From positions 1-64,000 of the forward strand of contig NZ_KZ672984.1 of assembly GCF_002970975.1 (NCBI RefSeq): a stretch of DNA of 64,000 nucleotides, given 5' to 3'. The stretch is from Microbacterium halophytorum. Lineage in GTDB: Bacteria > Actinomycetota > Actinomycetes > Actinomycetales > Microbacteriaceae. Below the pieces are notes generated by a model, which searched no databases, was not told the origin of the DNA, and saw only the letters and a program-made list of their open reading frames with translations. Below are positions 34,174 to 43,513 of this stretch, in pieces. The position numbers and the translations under genes are program-made. Position 1 is the stretch's first letter; each line of letters opens with the position of its first letter.

Positions 34174-37100
34174 GTGACCAGCCAGGGGACGGGCGAGGGG
34201 GAGTTCGGAGCCAACCAGTGGCTCGTCGACGAGCTCTACCAGCAGTATCGGGTAGACAAGAACGCCGTCGACAAGGAGTGGTGGCCGATCCTCGAGGCCT
34301 ACGCCCAGCAGAGCGCCTCCCCCGCCGCCGCGCCGCAGGCGCAGACGCAGCAGTCGGGCGCGATGACCTCCAGCCCGCCGACCGCGCCGATTCCGATCAT
34401 CGGGCAGACGCCCGTCGCGAAGACGACCAACAAGCCGGCCGCCGCGACGCCGATCCCCTCCGAGGCTCCGCGCAAGAAGGTCGACGCCAGCGCAACCCCG
34501 CCTGAGGAGGACAAGGTCACGACCCTCAAGGGCATGACCAAGACCCTGGCGCGCAACATGGACGAGTCGCTGACGGTCCCGACCGCGACGAGCGTCCGCA
34601 CGATCCCCGCCAAGCTGATGATCGACAACCGCATCGTCATCAACAACCACATGGCGCGCACGCGCGGCGGCAAGGTCAGTTTCACCCACATCATCGGCTG
34701 GGCCCTCGTGCAGGCGCTGAAGGTGTTCCCGAGCCAGAACGTGTTCTACGCCGAGATCGACGGCAAGCCGAGCGTGGTCGCCCCCGCGCACATCAACCTC
34801 GGGATCGCGATCGATCTCCCGAAGCCGGACGGCACGCGCGCCCTCATGGTGCCGAGCATCAAGCGCACCGAGACGCTCACGTTCAACGAGTACCTCGAGG
34901 CATACGAAGACCTCGTCAAGCGCGCCCGCGGCAACAAGCTCGGCGCGGCCGACTTCGCCAACACGACGATCTCGCTGACGAACCCCGGCGGCATCGGCAC
35001 GGTGCACTCCGTGCCGCGCCTGATGAAGGGCCAGGGCGCCATCATCGGCGCCGGTGCGCTCGACTACCCGGCGGAGTTCGCCGGCGCCAACGCGCGCACG
35101 CTGAACGAGCTCGCGATCGGCAAGACCATCACCCTCACGAGCACGTACGACCACCGCGTCATCCAGGGCGCGGGCTCGGGCGAGTTCCTGAAGATCGTGC
35201 ACGAGCTGCTGATCGGCAAGAACGGCTTCTACGAGGACATCTTCGCCGCGCTCCGCATCCCGTACGCGCCCATCCGGTGGAACGCCGACGTCTCGGTCGA
35301 CCTCTCGCAGCGCGTCGACAAGACCTCGCGCGTGCAGGAGCTCATCAACGCCTACCGCGTGCGCGGCCACCTGATGGCCGACATCGACCCGCTCGCCTAC
35401 GTGCAGCGCGAGCACCACGACCTCGAGATCGAGTCGCACGGCCTCAGCTTCTGGGACCTCGAGCGCGAGTTCATCACGAACGGCTTCGGCGGCAAACGCC
35501 AGGCCAAGCTGCGCGACATCCTCGGGGTGCTGCGCGACTCGTACTGCCGCACGATCGGCTACGAGTACATGCACATCTCCGACCACGAGCAGCGCGAGTG
35601 GTTCCAGGAGAAGGTCGAGCGCGGCTACGAGAAGGCCGACCACGACGACCAGCTGCGCATCCTGAACAAGCTGAATGAAGCCGAGGCGTTCGAGACGTTC
35701 CTGCAGACGAAGTACGTCGGCCAGAAGCGCTTCTCGCTCGAGGGCGGCGAATCGCTCATCCCGCTCCTCGACCGCATCCTCGACGGCGCCGCGGAGTCCG
35801 GCCTCGAGGGCGCGGGCATCGGCATGGCCCACCGCGGCCGCCTGAACGTGCTCACCAACATCGCCGGCAAGAGCTACGCCGACGTGTTCAGCGAGTTCGA
35901 GGGCGCCCTGCCCGGCAACAAGCGCGGTTCTGGCGACGTGAAATACCACCTCGGCACCGAGGGCACGTTCACGTCGCACTCCGGCAAGGAGCTCTCGCTC
36001 CACCTGGCCGCGAACCCGTCGCACCTCGAGACCGTCAACGGCGTGCTCGAGGGCATCGTGCGGGCCAAGCAGGATCGCGACGCCCCCGGATCCTTCAAGT
36101 GGATGCCGATCCTCGTGCACGGCGACGCAGCGTTCGCCGGCCAGGGCGTCGTCTTCGAGACGCTGCAGATGTCTCAGCTGCGCGGCTACCGGACGGGCGG
36201 CACGGTGCACGTCATCGTGAACAACCAGGTCGGCTTCACGACGCTCCCGACCGATTCGCGCTCGTCGACCTACGCGACGGACGTCGCGAAGGCGGTCCAC
36301 GCTCCCGTACTGCACGTGAACGGCGACGACCCCGAGGCCGTCGTCCGCGCGGCCGAGATGGCGGTCGAGTACCGCCAGAAGTTCCACCGCGACATCGTGA
36401 TAGACCTCGTCTGCTACCGCCGCCGCGGTCACAACGAGGGCGACGACCCGGCGATGACGCAGCCGATGATGACGAAGCTGATCGAGGCGAAGCGCTCGAC
36501 GCGCAGCATCTACAGCGAGTCGCTCGTCGGCCGCGGCGACATCACCGAGGAGGAGTACGAAGAGGCCAAGGCTGACTTCCAGCGCCGGCTCGAGGTCGCC
36601 TTCTCCGAGACGCACGCCGCCGAGAGCGGTTCGCTCCCCGTCGTGGAGGCGCCGACGGCGGCCACGACGATCGCCGGCGACCCGGAGACCACCGGCGTTC
36701 CGGCCGCCGTCATCGAGAAGATCGGCGACGCGCACGCGAACAAGCCGGAGGGCTTCACCGTCCACAAGAAGCTGCAGCAGCTGCTCGACAAGCGCGTCGA
36801 GATGAGCCGCAGCGGCCGGATCGACTGGGCCTTCGGTGAGCTGCTCGCCTTCGGCTCGCTTCTGCTCGAGGGCACACCGGTGCGCCTCGCCGGCCAGGAC
36901 GCCCGCCGCGGCACGTTCGCACAGCGCCACGCGGTCTTCCACGACCGCGAGAACGGCAAGGAATGGCTGCCCCTCGGCAACCTCGCCGACCAGCAGGGCC
37001 GCTTCTTCGTCTACGACTCACTGCTCAGCGAGTACGCCGCGCTCGCGTACGAGTACGGCTACTCGGTCGAGAACGAGAACGCGCTCGTGATGTGGGAGGC

Positions 37101-37842
37101 GCAGTTCGGCGACTTCGTGAACGGCGCGCAGTCGGTCATCGACGAGTACGTCTCGGCGGCCGAGCAGAAGTGGGGCCAGCAGTCGAGCGTCGTGCTCGCA
37201 CTCCCCCACGGCTACGAGGGCCAGGGGCCCGACCACTCGTCGGCTCGGATCGAGCGCTTCCTGCAGCTGTGCGCGCAGAACAACATGACGGTGGCTCGCC
37301 CCTCGACGCCCGCGTCGTACTTCCACCTGTTGCGCCGTCAGGCATACGCACGCCCCCGCCGCCCGCTCGTCGTCTTCACGCCGAAGGCGATGCTGCGCCT
37401 GCGCGGCGCATCGAGCGACGTCGCCGAGTTCACGACGAGCGCGTTCCAGCCGGTGCTCGACGACGACCGCGGCATCGACAAGGGCGCCGTGAAGAAGGTG
37501 CTCCTGCACTCGGGCAAGATCCACTGGGACCTGCGCGCCGAGCTCGAGAAGAACCCGAACCCGTCGATCGCCCTCGTGCGCCTCGAGCAGTTGTACCCGG
37601 CCCCGGCCGCGCTGCTCAAGGCCGTGCTCGCCCAGTACCCGAACGCCGAGCTCGTGTGGGTGCAGGACGAGCCCGAGAACCAGGGCGCCTGGCCGTTCAT
37701 CGCACTCGCGCTGTCGAAGAAGCTGGGCTCGACCACCGGCGTGGGAGTCGTCTCGCGCGCCGCGGCGGCCTCGCCCGCAACGGGCTCCTCGAAGGTGCAC
37801 GCCATGGAGCACGCCGAACTGATCACCCGCGCTCTCAGCTGA
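34174..37842 (+). CDS. kgd: Multifunctional 2-oxoglutarate metabolism enzyme (fused E2o/E1o, Kgd/OdhA)
   Basis: This 1222-residue fusion is specific to Actinobacteria. A short N-terminal helix (GEFGANQWLVDELYQQY) leads by a Pro/Ala linker to an E2-type acyltransferase domain with catalytic TSTYDHRVIQGAGSGEF. Then comes the ThDP-dependent E1o: GIGMAHRGRLNVL, the GDAAFAGQG / NNQVGFTT ThDP-Mg motif, and RRRGHNEGDDP. It carries out oxidative or non-oxidative decarboxylation of 2-oxoglutarate in the TCA cycle. I take GTG 34174 (AAAGAGGG upstream, matching the usual family N-terminus) over ATG 34153. No lipoyl domain is present, as in other members. Confidence 0.95.
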   Translation: MTSQGTGEGEFGANQWLVDELYQQYRVDKNAVDKEWWPILEAYAQQSASPAAAPQAQTQQSGAMTSSPPTAPIPIIGQTPVAKTTNKPAAATPIPSEAPRKKVDASATPPEEDKVTTLKGMTKTLARNMDESLTVPTATSVRTIPAKLMIDNRIVINNHMARTRGGKVSFTHIIGWALVQALKVFPSQNVFYAEIDGKPSVVAPAHINLGIAIDLPKPDGTRALMVPSIKRTETLTFNEYLEAYEDLVKRARGNKLGAADFANTTISLTNPGGIGTVHSVPRLMKGQGAIIGAGALDYPAEFAGANARTLNELAIGKTITLTSTYDHRVIQGAGSGEFLKIVHELLIGKNGFYEDIFAALRIPYAPIRWNADVSVDLSQRVDKTSRVQELINAYRVRGHLMADIDPLAYVQREHHDLEIESHGLSFWDLEREFITNGFGGKRQAKLRDILGVLRDSYCRTIGYEYMHISDHEQREWFQEKVERGYEKADHDDQLRILNKLNEAEAFETFLQTKYVGQKRFSLEGGESLIPLLDRILDGAAESGLEGAGIGMAHRGRLNVLTNIAGKSYADVFSEFEGALPGNKRGSGDVKYHLGTEGTFTSHSGKELSLHLAANPSHLETVNGVLEGIVRAKQDRDAPGSFKWMPILVHGDAAFAGQGVVFETLQMSQLRGYRTGGTVHVIVNNQVGFTTLPTDSRSSTYATDVAKAVHAPVLHVNGDDPEAVVRAAEMAVEYRQKFHRDIVIDLVCYRRRGHNEGDDPAMTQPMMTKLIEAKRSTRSIYSESLVGRGDITEEEYEEAKADFQRRLEVAFSETHAAESGSLPVVEAPTAATTIAGDPETTGVPAAVIEKIGDAHANKPEGFTVHKKLQQLLDKRVEMSRSGRIDWAFGELLAFGSLLLEGTPVRLAGQDARRGTFAQRHAVFHDRENGKEWLPLGNLADQQGRFFVYDSLLSEYAALAYEYGYSVENENALVMWEAQFGDFVNGAQSVIDEYVSAAEQKWGQQSSVVLALPHGYEGQGPDHSSARIERFLQLCAQNNMTVARPSTPASYFHLLRRQAYARPRRPLVVFTPKAMLRLRGASSDVAEFTTSAFQPVLDDDRGIDKGAVKKVLLHSGKIHWDLRAELEKNPNPSIALVRLEQLYPAPAALLKAVLAQYPNAELVWVQDEPENQGAWPFIALALSKKLGSTTGVGVVSRAAAASPATGSSKVHAMEHAELITRALS

Positions 37843-37855
37843 GGCACATGACGCA

Positions 37856-37882
37856 GGGGGCTCCGGATGATCCGGAGCCCCC
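37856..37882 (+). terminator. Hairpin terminator after kgd
   Basis: GGGGGCTCCGGA pairs perfectly with TCCGGAGCCCCC around a 3-nt TGA loop and is followed by TTCGT. It begins 13 bp after the kgd stop. Confidence 0.75.
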
Positions 37883-37910
37883 TTCGTCGCACCTGAGGCT
37901 GCCGCACGAT

Positions 37911-38450
37911 CGAGGAGATTCAGCGATATCGAGGAGGATTCCAGCGAAAAGCTCCTCGATACCGCGCCAGCTCCTCGAAACTGCGCCCCCACCTGGATAC
38001 CGCCCCGCCATTGCTCAGGCGAGGAGCCCACCGCTTCAGAAGATGGAGCCGTGGTGAGGCGCAGCGCGTGGTGCGGCGCACGCGCGGGCACAGCGACGTA
38101 TCGAGGAGATTCAGCAGCATCGAGGAGGAATCCAGCGAAAAGCTCCTCGATACCGCGCCATCTCCTCGAAACTGCGCCCCCACCCGGATACCGCCGCGCC
38201 ATTGCTCAGGCGAGGAGCCCGCCGCTTCAGAGGATGGAGCCGTGGTGAGGCGCAGCGCGTGGTGCGGCGCACGCGCGAGCACAGCGACGTATCGAGGAGA
38301 TTCAGCAGCATCGAGGAGGAATCCAGCGAAAAGCTCCTCGATACCGCGCCATCTCCTCGAATCGGCGGCGCCTCGTCAGCGGCGCGCCGCTGCTGTTCAG
38401 GCGGCGGGCCTACCGGTCAGAAGATGAAGCCGTGGTGCGGGGCACGCGCG
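37911..38450. repeat. Three 191-bp tandem repeats, each a hairpin element plus a copy of the eis 3' end
   Basis: Units begin at 37911, 38102 and 38293, both steps exactly 191 bp. Each starts with a subfamily II hairpin (TCGAGGAG arms; 15-nt loops at 37937-37951, 38128-38142 and 38319-38333, GAATCCAGCGAAAAG with one change in the first). Units 1 and 2 then contain, on the minus strand, a copy of the last codons and stop of eis (A-P-H-H-G-S-I-F-stop); in unit 3 this part is the real eis end (A-P-H-H-G-F-I-F-stop). Units 1 and 2 are nearly identical, while unit 3 diverges after 38360. No gene is carried. Confidence 0.85.
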
Positions 38451-39733
38451 GGGCGCAGCGCCGCGTCGATGCGCTCGAGCGCACTGTCGGAGCCCGAGAC
38501 GCGGCCCGCGTCGGCGAGCGTGCGCAGTGGCACGCCGCCGAGGTACGCCGCCGACAGCTCGGCGATGCCGATCTCGACATCCGGGTCCATCTCCGAGGGG
38601 AACACGCGCGCCGTGCCCGCCTCGATCTCGACGCGCCACGTGCCGTCGGTGAAGCCCAACGGGTCGTGCACGCGCAGCACCCCGGCCGCGTTCATGGCGT
38701 GCGACGCGCCCTCCCCCGCATACGTGCGGGCCTCGAGCGCCCGCGGCACGTCGAGGATGCGGAGCCAGACGTGGTCACCCGCCTTCTGCGCGACGGCCTT
38801 CGGGTCGGCGACGAGCCAGGGCAGCGCGCCGTCGACCGGCTGGAGCTCCGCCGTCACCTTCGCGACGAGGTCGTGGCTGATCGCGAAGCGCCACAGCGCC
38901 GCGTACGCGTCGGCCGTCGCAGCTTCGAGGTGGACGATCTTCAGCTCGTGCTTCGTGTAGTCGCCCTCTTCGACGAGCCGGAAGCTCATCGCGCCGACCG
39001 CGTTGCCGTCAGCATCACGCGCGACGACGCCGCGCACCTTCTCGCCGGACGTCACAGACGGATGCACGCCGGCGAACTGCTGACGTCTCCCCGTCCAGGC
39101 GGGGGTGCCGCCGTCGCGGTGCGACGCCTCGGCGACCTCGGCGAACGCCTCGACGAGCGCTTCCCGCGGCACGTAGCGCACGGCCGCGGACGGCTCGTAG
39201 CTGCGCCAGCCCGCGCGCACGGCGTCGACCGTGACCTCGGCGGTCTGGACGGCGGGCCCGAAGCCGTAGCGGCCGTAGATCGTGCCCTCCGTGACGGTGA
39301 GACCCGCGATGGGGACTCCGGCGGCCGCGGCCGAGCGCAGCTCGCCCTCGAGCATCGCCCGCGCGATGCCGCGGCGGCGATGCGTGCCCGCGACCGTGAC
39401 GTCGGAGATCGCCCAGAGGTCGACGGTGCCGCCCGGGACCGTCATCGGCGTGACCCACGACCCGACGGTGCCGACGGGGAAGCCATCGGGCTCCGCCTCG
39501 TCGTACACCCCGATCAGCCGCTCTGGCCTCTCGATCTTCTTGTCGCGGGCCGCCGCGATCTCCTTGTCCTCCGGCTCGGGGCCGAGGAAGCCGCGCGAGA
39601 CGGCCCGGTAGTAGTCACCGAACGCGTCGCCCTGCGCGTCGACCGAGCGATAGCCCAGCCCCTTCGCGGCGAGCCGTTCAGCGGAGGTGGTGTCGACGGG
39701 GACCTGGCGCGCATCGATCGAGCTCATTCCCAC
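38417..39733 (-). CDS. eis: Eis-family GNAT N-acetyltransferase
   Basis: The 438-residue protein matches the three-part Eis architecture: an N-terminal GNAT (AISDVTVAGTHRRRGIARAM is the acetyl-CoA loop), a second fused GNAT fold, and a C-terminal sterol-carrier-like domain ending in GFIF. In characterised Eis enzymes the C-terminal carboxylate acts as general base, so the exact end matters; YGRYGFGPA contains the equivalent of the catalytic Tyr region. Eis enzymes acetylate amines, including aminoglycosides and polyamines. Start at ATG 39733 or 39727. Its 3' end has been copied twice into the downstream tandem repeat. Confidence 0.88.
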   Translation of the reverse strand: MGMSSIDARQVPVDTTSAERLAAKGLGYRSVDAQGDAFGDYYRAVSRGFLGPEPEDKEIAAARDKKIERPERLIGVYDEAEPDGFPVGTVGSWVTPMTVPGGTVDLWAISDVTVAGTHRRRGIARAMLEGELRSAAAAGVPIAGLTVTEGTIYGRYGFGPAVQTAEVTVDAVRAGWRSYEPSAAVRYVPREALVEAFAEVAEASHRDGGTPAWTGRRQQFAGVHPSVTSGEKVRGVVARDADGNAVGAMSFRLVEEGDYTKHELKIVHLEAATADAYAALWRFAISHDLVAKVTAELQPVDGALPWLVADPKAVAQKAGDHVWLRILDVPRALEARTYAGEGASHAMNAAGVLRVHDPLGFTDGTWRVEIEAGTARVFPSEMDPDVEIGIAELSAAYLGGVPLRTLADAGRVSGSDSALERIDAALRPARAPHHGFIF

Positions 39734-39894
39734 AGCCTATGCGGAACCGGTGGCCCCGCGGGGTCACGAGTTGGGTGCGGCTCCCGCCCGGGGCAAGGCC
39801 GAGCCGCCGTCACCGCAGATCGACCGCGCACTGCCCGTCCGCCCCGCAGATGGGGGTCACCGCGTCGCCGCGCGGGGCCGCTGGCCGCGCCGGC

Positions 39895-40137
39895 TCAGTG
39901 GGTCGCCTGGGCGGCCCGGATGCTCGCGAGGACCTTGCTGCGCACGTCCTCCGGCGCGGCTTCCTTGCAGGCGCGCTGCACCGCGTCGGTCAGCGTGCGC
40001 GCGACGAGGGCCTCGTCCTGACAGCTGGGGCAGTTGTCGAGGTGCTCCCGGATGTCTCCCTGCTCGGTTCGGCAGATCTCGTTCCGCAGGTACTCCTCGA
40101 GGTCTGCCCGCGCCTTGTCGCAGCCGCAGTCGGTCAT
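39895..40137 (-). CDS. rsrA: Zinc anti-sigma factor (RsrA/RshA-type, mycothiol-linked)
   Basis: This 80-residue ZAS-family protein has the redox-zinc motif H32-x3-C36-x2-C39 (HLDNCPSC) plus C4, C6 and C22 in the N-terminal part, as in RsrA and RshA. Under thiol oxidation such proteins lose zinc and release the partner sigma factor. Its ATG overlaps the sigma stop (ATGA), which couples sigma and anti-sigma production. Confidence 0.92.
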   Translation of the reverse strand: MTDCGCDKARADLEEYLRNEICRTEQGDIREHLDNCPSCQDEALVARTLTDAVQRACKEAAPEDVRSKVLASIRAAQATH

Positions 40138-40742
40138 TTCTTCGCTCCTGTCGTGGCGGTTCCGATGCCTCGCTCGGCCGCATAGTCCTTCAGCTGCTCC
40201 CGCAGGAGCCGCCTGCCCCGATGCAGACGGCTCATCACGGTGCCGATCGGGGTCTTCATGATGTCGGCGATCTCCTGATAGGAGAAGCCTTCGACGTCGG
40301 CGAGGTACACCGCCATCCGGAAGTCGTCGGGAATCGACTGCAGCGCGTCCTTCACGGCGGACGCCGGCATCCGGTCGATCGCCTCAGCCTCGGCCGATCG
40401 GCTGCTCCGTGCCGTGGTCGACTCGGCACCGCCCAGCTGCCAGTCCTCGAGCTCGTCGATCGTTCCCTGGTACGGCTCGCGCTGCTTCTTGCGGTACGTG
40501 TTGATGTAGGTGTTCGTCAGGATGCGGTACAGCCACGCCTTCAGGTTCGTGCCCTGGACGAACGACGACCACGACGCGTACGCCTTGACGAAGGTCTCCT
40601 GCACGAGGTCGGCCGCGTCAGCGGGATTGCGCGCCATGCGCATCGCCGCCGCATAGAGCTGATCCATGAAGGGCAGCGCCTGCTCCTCGAACTGTGCGCG
40701 CGGGTCCGCGCTCTGCGGTGCCGCGGTGTCTGGGGTGTCCAT
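40134..40742 (-). CDS. sigH: ECF sigma factor of the SigH/SigR group
   Basis: The 202-residue group-IV sigma factor closely follows mycobacterial SigH: region 2 [20 protein letters not shown] and [20 protein letters not shown], region 4 [20 protein letters not shown] and [16 protein letters not shown]. It drives thiol-oxidative and heat-stress genes. I place the start at ATG 40742: similarity to SigH begins here, and a TAGACT hexamer 8 bp upstream suits a leaderless or near-leaderless transcript. In-frame ATGs at 40805 and 40862 are alternatives. I found no clear GGAAT-N18-GTT autoregulatory promoter. Confidence 0.93.
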   Translation of the reverse strand: MDTPDTAAPQSADPRAQFEEQALPFMDQLYAAAMRMARNPADAADLVQETFVKAYASWSSFVQGTNLKAWLYRILTNTYINTYRKKQREPYQGTIDELEDWQLGGAESTTARSSRSAEAEAIDRMPASAVKDALQSIPDDFRMAVYLADVEGFSYQEIADIMKTPIGTVMSRLHRGRRLLREQLKDYAAERGIGTATTGAKK

Positions 40743-40750
40743 CCCGGCCC

Positions 40751-40756
40751 AGTCTA
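40751..40756 (-). promoter_or_regulatory. Candidate -10 hexamer of sigH (leaderless start)
   Basis: TAGACT on the minus strand ends 8 bp before ATG 40742, so transcription would start at or within a base of the start codon. No convincing -35 is visible. Confidence 0.35.
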
Positions 40757-40862
40757 GGTGCAGGCGCTCCGCGTCACGTGGGGGCGCCAGCAGCAGCTGC
40801 GACATGCGATTCCTCTCCCCCGCAGGCATCGGGTCTTTCCTCGGGATGTCACGGGTCTTCAC

Positions 40863-40868
40863 TACAGT
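40863..40868 (+). promoter_or_regulatory. Candidate -10 hexamer of aroA (leaderless start)
   Basis: TACAGT ends 7 bp before the aroA ATG at 40876, and there is no purine-rich ribosome-binding site in between (GGAACCG only). This fits a leaderless mRNA, common in Actinobacteria. Confidence 0.4.
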
Positions 40869-40875
40869 GGAACCG

Positions 40876-42207
40876 ATGACTACGAGCGCCTATTCCCCCG
40901 CAGACGCCCTCCCGACCCGGGGCGAGTTCGCCGCGCCCGTCGCCCAGGGGCCGGTGCGCGCCGCCCTGACGGTCCCCGGTTCGAAGTCGTTGACCAACCG
41001 CGAGCTCATCCTCGCCGCCCTCGCCGACGGCCCCAGCCGCATCGCCGCGCCGCTGCCGTCGGAGGATTCGAGCCGGATGATCGAGTCGCTCACGGCGCTC
41101 GGCGTCGGCATCGAGAAGGCCGATGGCGACAGCGAGTTCGGAGACGACCTCATCGTCACGCCGGCTCCCCTGCAGGGCGGAACGGTCGACTGCGGCCAGG
41201 CGGGCACCGTCATGCGCTTCGTCGCCCCGCTCGCGGGCCTCGCGAACGGCGAGGTTCTGGTCACGGCGCACGAGACGGCGCTGCACCGCCCGATGAGCGT
41301 CATGATCCAGGCCCTGAGAGACCTCGGCGTCGACATCGACGACGAGGGCACCTGGTCGCTGCCGTTCCGGGTGCGCGGGCACGGGCACATCCGCGGCGGC
41401 GAGATCGAGATCGACGCCTCCACGTCCAGCCAGTTCGTGTCGGGCCTGCTGCTCGCGGCCCCGCGCTTCGACGTCGGCCTCCACCTCCGTCACACGGGCG
41501 AGCGCCTGCCGAGCATCCCGCACATCGAGATGACGATCGAGGCGCTCGCGCGGCGCGGCGTGCAGGTCGAGCGGCCGGCGCACGGCGAGTGGATCGTGCC
41601 GCCGATGCGGCCGCGGGGCAAGAACGTGCACGTCGAGCCCGATCTGTCGAACGCCGCGCCGTTCCTCGCGGCGGCCCTGCTGACGGGCGGCTCCGTCACG
41701 ATCTCCGACTGGCCGCCGCACTCGACGCAGCCGGGCGGCCAGCTGCCCGACCTGCTGCAGCAGTTCGGAGCCCGCACGGGGCGGCGCGCCGGCGCGCTGA
41801 CGGTCTCGGCCGGCCGCGAACTGACGGGCGTCGACCTCGATCTCTCGGCGGTGAGCGAGCTGACGCCGACCCTGGTGGGGCTCGCGATGTTCGCCGACGG
41901 CCCGTCGACGTTCCGCGGCATCGGCCACATCCGGGGCCACGAGACCGACCGCATCGCGGCGCTCGCCCGCAACGTCGAGGCGCTCGGCGGCGAGGCCGAG
42001 GAGATGCCCGACGGCATCCGGATCACGCCGCGGCCGCTGCACGGCGGCACGTGGGGTGCGTTCCACGACCACCGCATCGCGACGACGGGCGCGCTCGTCG
42101 GCCTGCGCGTGCCCGGCGTCGTCGTCGACGAGATCGGCGCGACGGCGAAGACCCTCCCCCAGTTCAGCGCCCTCTGGGGCCGCATGCTCGCGGGCGAGGC
42201 CGCGTGA
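40876..42207 (+). CDS. aroA: 3-phosphoshikimate 1-carboxyvinyltransferase (EPSP synthase)
   Basis: The 443-residue protein has the EPSP synthase signatures: [20 protein letters not shown] near residue 34, GQAGTVMRF, the S3P-binding [11 protein letters not shown], and the late [19 protein letters not shown] and [12 protein letters not shown]. The phosphate/PEP region has GQAGT rather than the class II GNSGT or GNAGT. It is divergent from sigH, a conserved actinobacterial neighbourhood, and 70 bp upstream of rsgA. Confidence 0.96.
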   Translation: MTTSAYSPADALPTRGEFAAPVAQGPVRAALTVPGSKSLTNRELILAALADGPSRIAAPLPSEDSSRMIESLTALGVGIEKADGDSEFGDDLIVTPAPLQGGTVDCGQAGTVMRFVAPLAGLANGEVLVTAHETALHRPMSVMIQALRDLGVDIDDEGTWSLPFRVRGHGHIRGGEIEIDASTSSQFVSGLLLAAPRFDVGLHLRHTGERLPSIPHIEMTIEALARRGVQVERPAHGEWIVPPMRPRGKNVHVEPDLSNAAPFLAAALLTGGSVTISDWPPHSTQPGGQLPDLLQQFGARTGRRAGALTVSAGRELTGVDLDLSAVSELTPTLVGLAMFADGPSTFRGIGHIRGHETDRIAALARNVEALGGEAEEMPDGIRITPRPLHGGTWGAFHDHRIATTGALVGLRVPGVVVDEIGATAKTLPQFSALWGRMLAGEAA

Positions 42208-42277
42208 GGCGGCGCTCCCTGCCCAGCGATCGGACGCCGGGGGCGCGCTCCGCGGCGCTGGTCGAGGGGGCCCGCCC

Positions 42278-43327
42278 GTGAGCTGGTGGAACGACGCCGA
42301 TGACGACGACCTCGACGACGAGTTCGACGAGTCGGACGTGCGGGTGCGCCCGAACCCCAAGGCCAACCGCCCGCGCACGAAGCGCCGTCCCTCCCACAGC
42401 GACGCCGTGACGGCGCGCGTGCTCGGCGTCGACCGCGGCCGCTACAGCGTGCTCGTGGCGGAGGGCGAGCCGGATGAGCGCGAGGTCACGGCGACCAGGG
42501 CGCGCGAACTGCGCAAGACGCCGATCGTCACGGGCGACGCCGCGCGCGTGGTCGGCGACCTCTCGGGCGACGAGGGCACGCTCGGCCGCATCGTCGGCAT
42601 CGAGGAGCGCACGTCCCTCCTGCGCCGCAGCGCCGACGACACCGACCAGGTCGAGCGCGTCATCGTCGCCAACGCCGACCAGATGCTCCTCGTCGTCGCG
42701 GCGGCCGACCCCGAACCGCGCCCGCGCCTCGTCGACCGATACCTGATCGCGGCGCTCGACGCCGGCATCCGGCCCCTCATGGTCATCACGAAGACCGACC
42801 TCGCCGACCCTGCCGGGTTCCTCGAGCATTTCTCGGGGCTCGCCGACCTGCGCGTGTTCCGCTCGTCTCAGAGCGATCCGCCCGTCGCCGAGATCGGCGA
42901 GTCGCTCGTCGGGCACTCGACGGTCTTCGTCGGCCATTCCGGCGTCGGCAAGTCGACGCTCGTGAACGCGCTGGTGCCGGATGCGGGGCGCGCGACGGGG
43001 CACGTCAACGCCGTCACGGGGCGCGGCAGGCACACCTCGTCGTCGACCGAGTCGTTGCGCTACCGCTCGGGGGAAGGCACCGGATGGGTGATCGACACCC
43101 CCGGCGTGCGATCATTCGGGCTCGGCCACGTCGATCCGGAGAACATCCTGCGCGCCTACCCCGACCTCGCCGAGGTCGCCGCCGAGTGCCCGAGGGGGTG
43201 CTCGCACCTGCCGGATGCCCCGGACTGCCGCCTGAACGAAGCCATCGATGCCGGCGACCTCCCGGTCGCGCGGGTCGACTCCCTGCAGCGCCTGCTGCTG
43301 ACATTCGACCGCCGCACGGAGTGGTGA
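42278..43327 (+). CDS. rsgA: Ribosome small-subunit-dependent GTPase A
   Basis: The 349-residue protein is a circularly permuted GTPase: G4 ITKTDL comes before G1 GHSGVGKST and G3 DTPG. An N-terminal OB domain and a C-terminal zinc knuckle (C-x7-C-x-H pattern in CPRGCSHLPDAPDC) complete it. An acidic, disordered head (DADDDDLDDEFDESD) precedes the OB fold. RsgA checks 30S maturation. The start is GTG 42278 with GAGGGGG upstream. The aroA-rsgA order is typical for these genomes. Confidence 0.95.
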   Translation: MSWWNDADDDDLDDEFDESDVRVRPNPKANRPRTKRRPSHSDAVTARVLGVDRGRYSVLVAEGEPDEREVTATRARELRKTPIVTGDAARVVGDLSGDEGTLGRIVGIEERTSLLRRSADDTDQVERVIVANADQMLLVVAAADPEPRPRLVDRYLIAALDAGIRPLMVITKTDLADPAGFLEHFSGLADLRVFRSSQSDPPVAEIGESLVGHSTVFVGHSGVGKSTLVNALVPDAGRATGHVNAVTGRGRHTSSSTESLRYRSGEGTGWVIDTPGVRSFGLGHVDPENILRAYPDLAEVAAECPRGCSHLPDAPDCRLNEAIDAGDLPVARVDSLQRLLLTFDRRTEW

Positions 43328-43392
43328 GGCAGACCGCGGCGAGCGAGCGCCGGCGCCGATCCGACACGGCGAGCGTCGACTCGCCGCGGAGG

Positions 43393-43479
43393 GGTTCCGA
43401 GCCGCGGCAGAATCTCCGAATCGCGGCAGAATCACGCCGATATTGCCGCGCCTCGCCGATTCTGCAGTGGCTCAGAACC
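43393..43479. repeat. 87-bp imperfect hairpin repeat, subfamily II (between rsgA and thrC)
   Basis: The best-formed copy: GGTTCCGAGCC/GGCTCAGAACC (one mismatch), GCAGAATC/GATTCTGC, CGA/TCG, CGCGGCA/TGCCGCG, all pairing in one register about centre 43436, with small symmetric internal loops and a 15-nt apical loop GAATCACGCCGATAT (43429-43443). It fills most of the 186-bp gap between two convergent genes. Confidence 0.75.
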
Positions 43480-43513
43480 CAGCGCGGCACGGCGCCGGGT
43501 ACCCGCGCCGAGC

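Noticed and set aside
34147..36942. 931-codon open frame antisense to kgd
   Set aside because: It mirrors kgd, has no homology pattern, and its Arg/Val/Asp-rich composition is that of the reverse complement of a GC-biased gene.
37911..38450. CRISPR array
   Set aside because: The period is 191 bp, units are near-identical over their full length with no unique spacers, and there are no cas genes.
40742..40876. SigH autoregulatory promoter (GGAAT-N18-GTT)
   Set aside because: GGAAT occurs on the minus strand near 40812, but no GTT follows at the right spacing.
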